Positions 1 through 9,812 of a DNA stretch of 64,000 nt are shown here, one piece after another. Position numbers and translations under genes: made by a program. This DNA comes from JADZAI01 sp046348585 (GTDB taxonomy: Bacteria > Pseudomonadota > Alphaproteobacteria > Micropepsales > Micropepsaceae): the NCBI GenBank assembly GCA_046348585.1, contig JAXMDZ010000001.1, positions 62,001 to 126,000 of the forward strand, given 5' to 3'. Position 1 is the first letter of the stretch. Each line of letters starts with the position of its first letter. Below the pieces are notes generated by a model. That model saw only the letters and a list, made by a program, of their open reading frames with translations, searched no databases and was not told where the DNA came from.

Positions 1-614
1 ATTTCGGCGACTATCGCGCCGCGCTCGCCCGGCTGGAGACGATGGGCCTCATCTATCCCTGTTTCTGCACGCGCAAGGAGATCGCCGCAGAGATCGCGGC
101 GAGCGCCGGCGCGCCGCACGGTCCGGACGGCCCGCTCTATCCCGGCGCCTGCCGCCACCGCGACGCGGCCGAACGCGCGGCGCGGATCGCGGCGGGCGAG
201 CCTTACGCGCTGCGGCTCGACATGGCGCGGGCGATCGCCCGGACGGGACCGCTAACCATGGAGGAAAGCGGCGTGCGCCAGCCCGCCGCCCCCGCCGTCT
301 TCGGCGACGTCGTGCTGGCCCGCAAGGACGTGCCGGCGAGCTATCATCTGGCGGTGACGGTCGACGACGCGCTTCAGGGCGTGACGCTGGTGACGCGGGG
401 CGAGGATCTTCTGCCCGCCGCCTTCGTCCACCGCCTGCTTCAGGCGCTGCTCGACCTGCCCGAGCCCGCCTATCGCCACCACAAGCTGCTGACCGGCCCG
501 GACGGCAGGCGGCTCGCCAAGCGCGACGGGGCCGAAACTCTCGCAGATGTGAGAGCGCGCGGCGTTTCGCCCGATGACTTGCGCGCCCGGCTGGGCTTCG
601 CTGGCGGCCGATAA
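1..614 (+). CDS. gluQ: Glutamyl-Q tRNA(Asp) synthetase, 5' end outside window
   Basis: C-terminal 203 residues of a glutamyl-Q-RS, which attaches glutamate to the queuosine base of tRNA(Asp) in the cytosol. The reading frame is open from base 3, so the start lies upstream of the window. Counting from the Met at base 42, the zinc-site pattern C7-x-C9, Y33, C37 is complete, with the family spacing of 23 residues between the second Cys and the Tyr. A KMSKS-like segment, RLAKRDGA, lies near the C-terminus, after HHKLL. There is no anticodon-binding domain, which separates GluQ-RS from true GltX. TAA ends the gene 12 bases before the next start. The identification rests on the zinc motif and on overall resemblance. 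Confidence 0.93.
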   Translation, partial: FGDYRAALARLETMGLIYPCFCTRKEIAAEIAASAGAPHGPDGPLYPGACRHRDAAERAARIAAGEPYALRLDMARAIARTGPLTMEESGVRQPAAPAVFGDVVLARKDVPASYHLAVTVDDALQGVTLVTRGEDLLPAAFVHRLLQALLDLPEPAYRHHKLLTGPDGRRLAKRDGAETLADVRARGVSPDDLRARLGFAGGR

Positions 615-626
615 CAGGAGACGCCC

Positions 627-1094
627 ATGCGCCGTATGTTCTTCGCCCTCGCCGCCGCCGCGCTGATCGCCGCGCCCGCCCTCGCCGGACCTGCGGAGGA
701 CGCGATGATGGCCGCCGACAGCGCCTTCAACGACAAGGCCCAGACCGACGGCGTCGCCGCCGCCTTCGAAGCCTATGCCGCGCCGGACGCGCGCATGTTC
801 CGGGGCGAGGAGAAGATCGTCTCCGGCCCCGCCGAGATCCACGAGCTGATGGCCGAGCAATACGCCCATGGCGGCACGCTGACCTGGGGACCGGTCGAGG
901 CGGTCGCCTCGGACGACGGCACGCTGGGCTTCACCCATGGCCGCTGGGCCTATGAAAGCCCCAAGGCCGAGGACGGCACGACGCGCAAGGCGACCGGCAG
1001 CTATGTCACCGTCTGGCGCAAGCAGCCGGACGGCGCTTACAAATTCGCGCTCGACATCGGCAATCCCGACCGCCCGAAGGAAAGCGGCGACTAG
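627..1094 (+). CDS. Exported SnoaL/DUF4440-like protein
   Basis: 155 residues. Residues 1-20 form a signal peptide (MRR start, Ala-rich core, APALA before the cut), so the mature protein should be periplasmic. The rest has the pattern of an NTF2/SnoaL-like fold: an early helix containing MMAADSAFNDK, a 'YAAPDARMFRGEE' strand-turn, then alternating strands with Trp and Gly such as TWGPVEA and YVTVWRKQPDG. DUF4440 members often act as small isomerases or ligand carriers, but no catalytic residue can be named here. It lies 12 bases after gluQ, with AGGAG just upstream of the ATG, and may be co-transcribed with it. Function unknown. Confidence 0.8.
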   Translation: MRRMFFALAAAALIAAPALAGPAEDAMMAADSAFNDKAQTDGVAAAFEAYAAPDARMFRGEEKIVSGPAEIHELMAEQYAHGGTLTWGPVEAVASDDGTLGFTHGRWAYESPKAEDGTTRKATGSYVTVWRKQPDGAYKFALDIGNPDRPKESGD

Positions 1095-1170
1095 GCCCTC
1101 CGGCACACGGTTGACCTAAGGGAAGATCGAGATACGATCAACTTGGGGTTGTGACCCCAGGGAGATCACA

Positions 1171-1794
1171 ATGAAGACGATTCCGGCCTGTCTCGCCGTC
1201 GCGCTGCTGCTGGCCGCACCGGCCAGCGCCAAGGACACCTCCAAGACCGTGCATTTCGCCAAGGGCGAGACCTCGGCGACGCTGACCGGCTCGGTCGCGG
1301 GCTACGACACGCTGAACTACAAGCTGGGCGCGGCGGGCGGCCAGACGCTGACCGTCTCGTTCGCGCCGAAGAACACGTCCTGCTACTTCAACATCGTCGC
1401 CCCCGGCGCGGACTCCGCGCTGTTCATGGGCGAGGTGTCAGGCAACGACTACTCGGGCACGCTGCCGTCGAGCGGCACCTACACCGTTCAGGTCTATCTG
1501 ATGCGCAACGCGGCGCGGCGCGGCGAGACCTGCAAGCACACCATCGCCTTCTCGATCACCGGCGCGGCCGCCCAGCCCCACGCCGCGACGCCCTCGGCCG
1601 ACGAGCAGGCCTGCCTCCAGGCCGTCTCGGTCGAGACCGGAAACGGCGACGTCGTGCTGATCTCGTCCGAGGAATCGGAGGCCGCGACCGAGGTCGTCGT
1701 CGGCGTCGGCCCGCAGCGCGCCCGCTGGCGGTGTCTCGCCAAGAACGGCGTCGTCAGCGAGGTCATGTCGCTGACCGACGAAGGCGCGCTCTAG
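1171..1794 (+). CDS. Exported PliG-like lysozyme inhibitor with an extra C-terminal module
   Basis: 207 residues. Signal peptide 1-20 (cut after APASA). Residues 21-132 resemble the g-type lysozyme inhibitor (PliG) fold: a repeated beta pattern, SGTY at 101-104, and YLMRNAARRGE at 109-119, the family's most recognisable stretch. C71 and C121 could form a disulphide. Known PliG proteins are periplasmic and protect against host or rival g-type lysozymes. After a short Ala/Pro linker, residues 145-207 form a second small module with C148 and C188 and a VVVGVGPQRARWRC stretch, which plain PliG lacks. GGGAG precedes the ATG with normal spacing. The first module is a family call from memory of the motif; the second has no assigned function. 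Confidence 0.72.
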   Translation: MKTIPACLAVALLLAAPASAKDTSKTVHFAKGETSATLTGSVAGYDTLNYKLGAAGGQTLTVSFAPKNTSCYFNIVAPGADSALFMGEVSGNDYSGTLPSSGTYTVQVYLMRNAARRGETCKHTIAFSITGAAAQPHAATPSADEQACLQAVSVETGNGDVVLISSEESEAATEVVVGVGPQRARWRCLAKNGVVSEVMSLTDEGAL

Positions 1795-1812
1795 GGCGGG
1801 TCGGGCGTCCGT

Positions 1813-2991
1813 TCAGACGGACGCCTTCGCCTCGCGTTTGATCTTCTTGGCGAGCGACCATTTGTGCACCTCGGTCGGGCCGTCATAGATGCGGAAGGCG
1901 CGGATATCGCGGAAGATCTGGTGCACCGGCGTGTCGTCGGTGACGCCGGTGCCGCCGAGGATCTGCACGCAGCGGTCGGCGATGCGATAGAGCGCCTCCG
2001 AGACCGCGACCTTGGCGATCGAGGATTCCGTCCCGCCCGCGCCGTGGCCGGCATTGTCGAGCACGAAGGCGCACCAGTCGATCATCAGCTCGGCCTGCTT
2101 CAGATCGATCAGATTGTCGGCCAGCATGAAGCCGACGCCCTCGTGATCGATCAGCGCCTTGCCGAAGGCGTGGCGCTGCATCGCATAGGAGGTGGCGACG
2201 TCGTGCGCCCGGCGCGCCGCCCCCCACCAGCGCATGCAATGGGTGAGGCGGGCCGGGGCGAGGCGCACCTGCGCGTATTTGAAGCCCTGCCCGACCTCGC
2301 CCAGCACCTGGTCCGAGGAGACGCGCAGATTGTCGATGGTGATGACGCTGTGGCCGCCCGGCATCGTGCGGTCGATGGTGTCGAGCACCCGCTCGATGCG
2401 GATGGCGGGATCGGGCAGGTCGCACAGGAACAGCGTCGCGCCTTCCTCGGTCTTCGCCATCACGATGCCGACGCTCGCCCCGTCCGCGCCGGTGATCAGC
2501 GTCTTGCGGCCCGAGATCACCCAGTGATTGCCGTCCTGGCGAGCGGTCGTCTTCATCATCGAGGGGTCGGAGCCCGCGCCGCCGTCAGGCTCGGTCATGA
2601 AGAAGGCCGAGCGCGTGCGCCCCGCCGCCAGCGGACGCAGGAAGTGCTCCTTCTGGGCGGCCGAGGCGACCTTTTCCAGCAGCGCCATGTTGCCCTCGTC
2701 GGGGGCCATGATGTTGAGCGCGACCGGGCCGAGCATCGAATAGCCGGCGGCGCGGAAGACGGTCGCGATCTCGCGGTGCTTGAGGCCCATGCCGCCGAAT
2801 GCCTCGCCCACATGCGGCGAGAGCAGGCCGGCGGCGCGGGCCTTTTCCTTCAGCTCGTAGCTGAGTTCGTCCGACGGCCCGTGATGGCCGATGCGCGGGT
2901 CGTTCTCGTAGGGGATCACGACATCGCGGATGAAGGCGTCGACGCGCGCCGCGATCTCGGTTTCGCGCTGGCCGCGGGTAAGGTCGATCAT
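1813..2991 (-). CDS. Acyl-CoA dehydrogenase, ACAD10/11-like
   Basis: 392 residues, normal for a flavin acyl-CoA dehydrogenase introducing a trans-2,3 double bond. Visible elements: N-terminal helical domain; FFMTEPDGGAGSDPSMM near 150-167 (flavin/substrate loop); the middle beta domain with VISGRKTLITGADGA; and the C-terminal helical domain ending in QILGGTGVTDDTPV and IYDGPTEVHKWSLAKKI. The ending with Asp in place of the usual Glu after IY is the ACAD10/11-like pattern, not that of short- or medium-chain enzymes. Substrate unknown. It lies 88 bases upstream of the ecm stop on the same strand in reverse order (this gene is the downstream one's neighbour at lower coordinates), so it could be transcribed after ecm. 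Confidence 0.9.
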   Translation of the reverse strand: MIDLTRGQRETEIAARVDAFIRDVVIPYENDPRIGHHGPSDELSYELKEKARAAGLLSPHVGEAFGGMGLKHREIATVFRAAGYSMLGPVALNIMAPDEGNMALLEKVASAAQKEHFLRPLAAGRTRSAFFMTEPDGGAGSDPSMMKTTARQDGNHWVISGRKTLITGADGASVGIVMAKTEEGATLFLCDLPDPAIRIERVLDTIDRTMPGGHSVITIDNLRVSSDQVLGEVGQGFKYAQVRLAPARLTHCMRWWGAARRAHDVATSYAMQRHAFGKALIDHEGVGFMLADNLIDLKQAELMIDWCAFVLDNAGHGAGGTESSIAKVAVSEALYRIADRCVQILGGTGVTDDTPVHQIFRDIRAFRIYDGPTEVHKWSLAKKIKREAKASV

Positions 2992-3079
2992 GGGATGGGA
3001 CTTTCGATGGTTGACGCCGGTTTATGCACCGGCGTCCTCCGCGCTGTCACTCGCCCCGGCCGTCCGGACGAAGCGCCCG

Positions 3080-5050
<1,971 letters not shown>

Positions 5051-5235
5051 ATCCACCTCGCGCGCTCTCGGGGCGCCTCGCTGCGCTGCACCATGATTGT
5101 TTGTCAGATTATTATCAAGAGGTCCCGCCCGCCGAAAGATAATGCCAATCGCCGCCCGCCGCGCCGGGGGCGATTGTGCCCGCCGCCGGGGTCGCTAGAA
5201 AGGCGCGAGCCGGAATCAGTCCTGCGAGGTCCGCC

Positions 5236-6027
5236 ATGCCCAACTCCTTCAGCCGCAAGCGCGCTTTCGAGGGCATCCGCAATTTCCGCGACTTCGGCGG
5301 CTATCGGGGCCATGCCGGGCGGATGGCGCGGGGGCGCTTTTTCCGCTCCGCCCATTACGCCCATGCCAGCGACGAGGATCTTGACCATCTGGCGGGCATG
5401 GGGATCGGCGCCGTCGTCGATCTTCGCCGCCCGGAGGAGCGGACCCGCATGCCGTCGCGCCGCTGGACCGACTTCAACGCCGAGCTCATCGAGAACCACG
5501 ACGACGACGAGGGGGCCGGCAAGGAAAGCTGGCACGGCTTCATGGAGGACTGGGACCTCTCGACCGAGGGGGTCCGCGACTATCATCGCCGCTATTACGA
5601 GCGCGCGCCGACGCTGCCCCGGCTGCACGATCTCTATGCGCGCTATTTCCGTGCCGTGGCCGGCAGCGACGGCCCGATCGTCGTCCATTGCGCCGCCGGC
5701 AAGGACCGCACGGGTCTGATCGTCGCGCTGACCCACCTCGTCGCCGGCGTGCACCGCGACGACATCGTCGCCGACTATCTGATGACCAACGATCCCGAGA
5801 GCTTTGCGGTCCACGCGCCCGTCTGGGCCGAGGAGATCGCCCGCCAGCGCGGCCGCGCGCCGGACCTCGACACCATGCATGTCCTGATGGGCGTCGAGGC
5901 CGAATATCTCGACCGCGCGTTCGGCGTGATCGAGGCGGCCTATGGCGGCGTCGAATCCTACCTGCGCGACACGCTGGGCATCGACCCAGCCTTGCGCGCG
6001 CGGATCGAGCGGCGGCTGTTCGACTGA
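5236..6027 (+). CDS. Tyrosine-protein phosphatase family protein
   Basis: 263 residues. The start is the ATG at 5236, with GCGAGG about 7 bases upstream; an upstream in-frame GTG at 5176 lacks this. The active-site loop HCAAGKDRTG places catalytic C152 and R158 in a CX5R signature. The N-terminal stretch IRNFRDFGGY (14-23) and FRSAH are typical of the Y_phosphatase3 (lipid/protein tyrosine phosphatase) family, which often acts on phosphotyrosine or phosphoinositides. D62 in VVDLRRPEE may be the general acid region. No signal peptide, so probably cytoplasmic. Transcribed divergently from ecm with 185 bases between. Natural substrate unknown. Confidence 0.88.
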   Translation: MPNSFSRKRAFEGIRNFRDFGGYRGHAGRMARGRFFRSAHYAHASDEDLDHLAGMGIGAVVDLRRPEERTRMPSRRWTDFNAELIENHDDDEGAGKESWHGFMEDWDLSTEGVRDYHRRYYERAPTLPRLHDLYARYFRAVAGSDGPIVVHCAAGKDRTGLIVALTHLVAGVHRDDIVADYLMTNDPESFAVHAPVWAEEIARQRGRAPDLDTMHVLMGVEAEYLDRAFGVIEAAYGGVESYLRDTLGIDPALRARIERRLFD

Positions 6028-6036
6028 CCGCCGCGC

Positions 6037-7344
6037 CTAGAGGGCGGGCCTTCTCAGCGTCACCAGCGCCAGCAGGCTGATCAGCGCGGCGGCGCTGAGA
6101 TAGAGGCCGACATAGGCGAGGCCCCCGGCCCCGGCCAGCATCTGCGCCGCCATCGGCGCGAGGCCGCCGCCGATGATGCCGCCGACATTGAAGGCCATCG
6201 AGACGCCGGTATAGCGCACCCGCGCCGGAAAGAGGCTCGGCAGGAACGCGCCGAGCGGTCCATAGACGAGGCCCATCAGGAAAAGGGCGAGCGCCAGGAA
6301 CGCCCAGATGAGGGTCAGCGATCCCGCTCCCATCATCGGCCCCAGCAGGAAGCCCGCCCCGACCGTCAGGATGCAGCCGATCGCCAGCACGCGGCGCGGC
6401 GTCGCCCTGTCCGACCACCAGCCGGCGATGAGGATGCCCGCCGCCATGAAGCCGATCGCTCCCAGCTGCACGGCGAGGAAGGTCTCGCGCGCATAGCCGA
6501 GCGTCGCCGTGCCGTAGCCGAGCGCGAAGGCGGTGGTGAGATAGAAGATGGCGAAACAGGCGACGACCGCGAAGGTGCCCGCCAGCGTCGCCAGCGGATG
6601 GCGGATCAGCAATTCGCCCAGCGGCACGCGCGGCGGCGGCGCGGCCGCCAGCGCCGCCTCGAAGGCCGGCGTCTCGGTCAGCTTCAGCCGCACCCAGAGC
6701 CCGACGCCGACCAGCACGATCGAGGCGAGGAAGGGCAGCCGCCAGCCCCAGGCCTGGAAGTCGTCCGCCGTCAGCACGAGGCCAAGCAGCAGGAACAGCC
6801 CGTTGGCGGCGACGAAGCCGACCGGCGCGCCGAGCTGCGGGAACATGCCGTAGCGCCCGCGCCAGCCGGGCGGCGCGTTCTCGACCGCCAGCAGCGCCGC
6901 CCCGCCCCACTCGCCGCCGAGCCCGAAGCCCTGGCCGAAGCGCAGCAGGCAGAGCAGCGCCGGCGCCACCCATCCCGCCATCGCATAGGTCGGCAGGAAG
7001 GCGATGAAGAAGGTCGAAAGCCCCATCATCAGCAGCGAGGCGACGAGCGTCGACTTGCGCCCGATGCGGTCGCCGAAATGGCCGAACGCCGCCGCCCCGA
7101 CCGGCCGCGCGAAAAAGGCGATGGCGAAGGTCGCGTAGGACGCCATCAGCTGCGCCGAGGGTGAGGAGGAGGGAAAGAACAGCGGCCCGAAGACCAGCGA
7201 GGCCGCCGTCGCGTAGATGTAGAAATCGTAGAACTCGACCGCCGTGCCGACCAGGCTCGCCGCCAGAATGCGGCGGGCCGATGGTGCGGCCTGCTGAATT
7301 GCGCTCACGCTCTGCGGCCCCCGGATCGCTTCCCCGGCTTCCAA
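6037..7344 (-). CDS. MFS transporter, metabolite:H+ symporter type
   Basis: 435 residues with about 12 hydrophobic segments. The N-terminus GTAVEFYDFYIYATAAS and the loop 2-3 motif GDRIGRKSTL are those of the MHS subfamily (ProP, KgtP, ShiA relatives), which import dicarboxylates, betaines or shikimate with protons. No residue identifies the substrate. Tail-to-tail with the phosphatase gene, 9 bases apart, and 22 bases downstream of the stop of the FAD oxidase gene on the same strand, so the two may be one transcript that takes up and oxidises a hydroxy acid. That link is inference from spacing only. Confidence 0.88.
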   Translation of the reverse strand: MEAGEAIRGPQSVSAIQQAAPSARRILAASLVGTAVEFYDFYIYATAASLVFGPLFFPSSSPSAQLMASYATFAIAFFARPVGAAAFGHFGDRIGRKSTLVASLLMMGLSTFFIAFLPTYAMAGWVAPALLCLLRFGQGFGLGGEWGGAALLAVENAPPGWRGRYGMFPQLGAPVGFVAANGLFLLLGLVLTADDFQAWGWRLPFLASIVLVGVGLWVRLKLTETPAFEAALAAAPPPRVPLGELLIRHPLATLAGTFAVVACFAIFYLTTAFALGYGTATLGYARETFLAVQLGAIGFMAAGILIAGWWSDRATPRRVLAIGCILTVGAGFLLGPMMGAGSLTLIWAFLALALFLMGLVYGPLGAFLPSLFPARVRYTGVSMAFNVGGIIGGGLAPMAAQMLAGAGGLAYVGLYLSAAALISLLALVTLRRPAL

Positions 7345-7366
7345 GTGAAGCGCGCCGCCCCGCCGG

Positions 7367-8752
7367 TCAAGCGGCGAAGACCCGCCCCGGATTGAGAATG
7401 GCCTTCGGATCGAACAGCGATTTCAGCCGCTTCATCGTCTCGATCTCCGCCGCCCCGCGCGACAAATGCAGCCAGCCCCGCTTTTCCAGGCCGATTCCGT
7501 GCTCGGCCGAAACCGAGCCGCCGATCGCCGCGAGCGGGCCATAGACCAGCTCCTCCACCGCATGACGCGCATCCTCGCGGCCTTCGCCGGGGCCGACCAG
7601 GACGTGCAGATTGCCGTCGCCCAGATGGCCGAACACGAAGCTCTGCCCGCCCGGGAAACGCGCCGCGACGGCGGCGCGCAGATCGTCGACGTATTTTTCC
7701 ATCGCGCGGATCGGCAGCGAGACGTCGAAGGTGAAGAGCGGACGGATGCGCATGAAGTTCAGCACCGAATCGCGCACCCCCCAGAAGGCGGCGATCTCGC
7801 GCGCGTTCTGCGCGACGACGGTGTCGGCGATCAGCCCGTCGTTCAGCGCCTGCTCCAGCGCCGCCATGAAGCGCGCCTGATCGCCCGCCTGATCGCCGCC
7901 CATCGCTTCGAGCAGCACGGTGAAGGCGCTGCCGGGGGCGAGCGGCGGCTGCGTGCCGGGCGTTGCGACCAGCACCTCGTAGGCTTCCGGCCACATCACC
8001 TCGAAAGCCGAGAGCGTGCCGCCGAGGGCGCGGTCCATCGCCTTGAGGAAGGCGGTGAGTTCGGCGAACGAGGGCACGCCCGCGAAGGCCGCCATGTGGC
8101 TCTGCGGCTTTTCGCGCAGGCGCAGGCTCGCCGCCGTGATGATGCCTAGCGTGCCTTCCGAGCCGACGAACATGTCCTTCAGGTCGTAGCCGGCATTGTT
8201 CTTCACCAGCGTGTTGAGGCCGTGCAGCAGCGTGCCGTCGGCGAGCGCCACTTCCGCGCCCAGCACGCTGTCGCGCGTCATGCCCCAGCGGATGACGCGG
8301 TTGCCGCCGGCATTGGTGGCGAGCGAGCCGCCGACCGTCGCCGAGCCGCGCGCGCCCCAGTCGACCGGATAGAACAGCCCCGCCGCCTCGGCCGCCTCCT
8401 GCACCGCCTGGATCGTCGCCCCGGCCTCGACGATCATCGTGCGGCCGACCGGATCGATCTCGCGGATCGCCGTCATGCGCTCCAGCGACAGGACGATCTC
8501 GTCGGCGGCGCTGTCGGTCGCATGGACGAGGCCGGTGAGGCCGCCCGCCGCCACGATCTTCTGCCCCGCCGCGCTGCACAGCTTCAGCACCGCGGCGACC
8601 GCCTCGGCGTTGGCGGGGCGGGCGATCCCGGCGGCGGCGCGCGGCTTCATCCCGGCGAAAGGCGGGGCGCGCCAGCCGGCGACCTCGCTTTCGGGGATCC
8701 AGCCCTGCGGCCCCAGAAGTCCGGCAAGGTTCGCGCTCAGCTCCGGCGTCAT
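7367..8752 (-). CDS. FAD-binding oxidase, GlcD / D-2-hydroxyacid dehydrogenase family
   Basis: 461 residues. N-terminal FAD_binding_4 (PCMH) domain at about 35-215, with GGLTGLVHATDS and the GGSLATNAGGNRVIRWG flavin loop. The C-terminal FAD-oxidase_C domain has GHLGDGNLHVLVGPG and SAEHGIGLEKRGWL, the conserved metal/substrate segments of D-lactate, glycolate (GlcD) and D-2-hydroxyglutarate dehydrogenases. It oxidises a D-2-hydroxyacid to a ketoacid, passing electrons to quinone, cytochrome or ETF; ETF genes lie at 21.6 kb. No fused iron-sulphur domain. The MFS gene follows 22 bases downstream. The exact substrate cannot be read from the sequence. Confidence 0.88.
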   Translation of the reverse strand: MTPELSANLAGLLGPQGWIPESEVAGWRAPPFAGMKPRAAAGIARPANAEAVAAVLKLCSAAGQKIVAAGGLTGLVHATDSAADEIVLSLERMTAIREIDPVGRTMIVEAGATIQAVQEAAEAAGLFYPVDWGARGSATVGGSLATNAGGNRVIRWGMTRDSVLGAEVALADGTLLHGLNTLVKNNAGYDLKDMFVGSEGTLGIITAASLRLREKPQSHMAAFAGVPSFAELTAFLKAMDRALGGTLSAFEVMWPEAYEVLVATPGTQPPLAPGSAFTVLLEAMGGDQAGDQARFMAALEQALNDGLIADTVVAQNAREIAAFWGVRDSVLNFMRIRPLFTFDVSLPIRAMEKYVDDLRAAVAARFPGGQSFVFGHLGDGNLHVLVGPGEGREDARHAVEELVYGPLAAIGGSVSAEHGIGLEKRGWLHLSRGAAEIETMKRLKSLFDPKAILNPGRVFAA

Positions 8753-8881
8753 GATGTCCTCCCCACGATCGTTTCGCGCACTCTAGCACGCGGGCCGCAC
8801 GGGCAAGCCCCTTGCGCATGGCGGGCCTCGCGCGATCTGTGGCAGATTGCCCCGAACGAAGCCGTTCCAGGAGTTCCGCTG

Positions 8882-9793
8882 ATGCGCGCCCCCGCTTCCG
8901 CTCTCGCCGCCGCCCTTCTGATGCTGGGGGCCGCCCGCGCCGACGCGCTGCCGCCGCCCGAGATTCGGGAGGCCGAGGCCAAATGGCAGGCCGAGATCGC
9001 CGAGGCGAACGCGGCCTATGCGGGCGAGCCGACCGCGATCCTCAAGATCGACGACGCGATCTACCTGAAGCCCGGCGAGACGGCCTGGCTGCTGGACGAG
9101 GGCGGCACGTTCAAATGGTCGCTGAGCGCCCCCGCCTCGGCCGAAGCGCCGTTCGTCGCCGCCAGCGCCGATCTCGCCCACGCCGAACTCGACGTGAAGG
9201 GCGCGAAGACCGATCTTCTGGCCGGCGAGGGCGAGGCCCACGCCCTCAGCGACACGGTCCGCATCGGCGCGAATGTCGCGCAGATCGAGCCGGGCAAGAA
9301 CGGCATGCGCGTCGCCGTCTATAACGACGCCAACCCGGCCGCCGCGGCGTTCGCGGGGCTCGACTATTTCCCCTACGACCCGGCCTATGTCGTGAAGGCG
9401 GCGTTCGAACCGGCGGCGAAGCTGGAGCCCCGCACCTTCCAGACCTCGCGCGGCTGGTACAAGCAGTTCTACTACGCGGGCGATGCGGTCTTCACGCTCA
9501 AGGGCGTCGAGGTGCGGCTGCCGATGTATTCGGGCGTCGGCGACCTCGCCGAGCTCGACAGCCTCGCCGCCTTCATCACGGACGAGACGACCGGCCAGGA
9601 AACCTACGGCGCGGGTCGCTATATCGACGTCGAGGTGCCCAAGGGCGCGCTGCCCGCCGAGGTCACGCTCGACTTCAACTATCTCTACAATCCCAACTGC
9701 GCCCGCTCGCCGCACTACAATTGCCCCATCGCGGTCGATGAGGTGAAGCTGCCGATCCGGGCCGGCGAGCGCAAACCGGCCGGGCACGGCTGA
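8882..9793 (+). CDS. Exported DUF1684 protein
   Basis: 303 residues. Signal peptide about 1-22 (start MRAPAS, Ala/Leu core, cut near ARADA). The C-terminal half carries the DUF1684 pattern: FPYDPAYVVKAAF, YAGDAVFTLKG, then a Tyr/Gly-rich strand region and the closing FNYLYNPNC with PIRAGER, including the conserved Cys pair of NCARSPHYNC. DUF1684 has no established biochemical role. The start ATG is preceded by AGGAG six bases upstream. It may be transcribed with the AidB-like gene that starts 19 bases later. Confidence 0.85.
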   Translation: MRAPASALAAALLMLGAARADALPPPEIREAEAKWQAEIAEANAAYAGEPTAILKIDDAIYLKPGETAWLLDEGGTFKWSLSAPASAEAPFVAASADLAHAELDVKGAKTDLLAGEGEAHALSDTVRIGANVAQIEPGKNGMRVAVYNDANPAAAAFAGLDYFPYDPAYVVKAAFEPAAKLEPRTFQTSRGWYKQFYYAGDAVFTLKGVEVRLPMYSGVGDLAELDSLAAFITDETTGQETYGAGRYIDVEVPKGALPAEVTLDFNYLYNPNCARSPHYNCPIAVDEVKLPIRAGERKPAGHG

Positions 9794-9812
9794 AGAAAGG
9801 CCGCCCGAAGCC

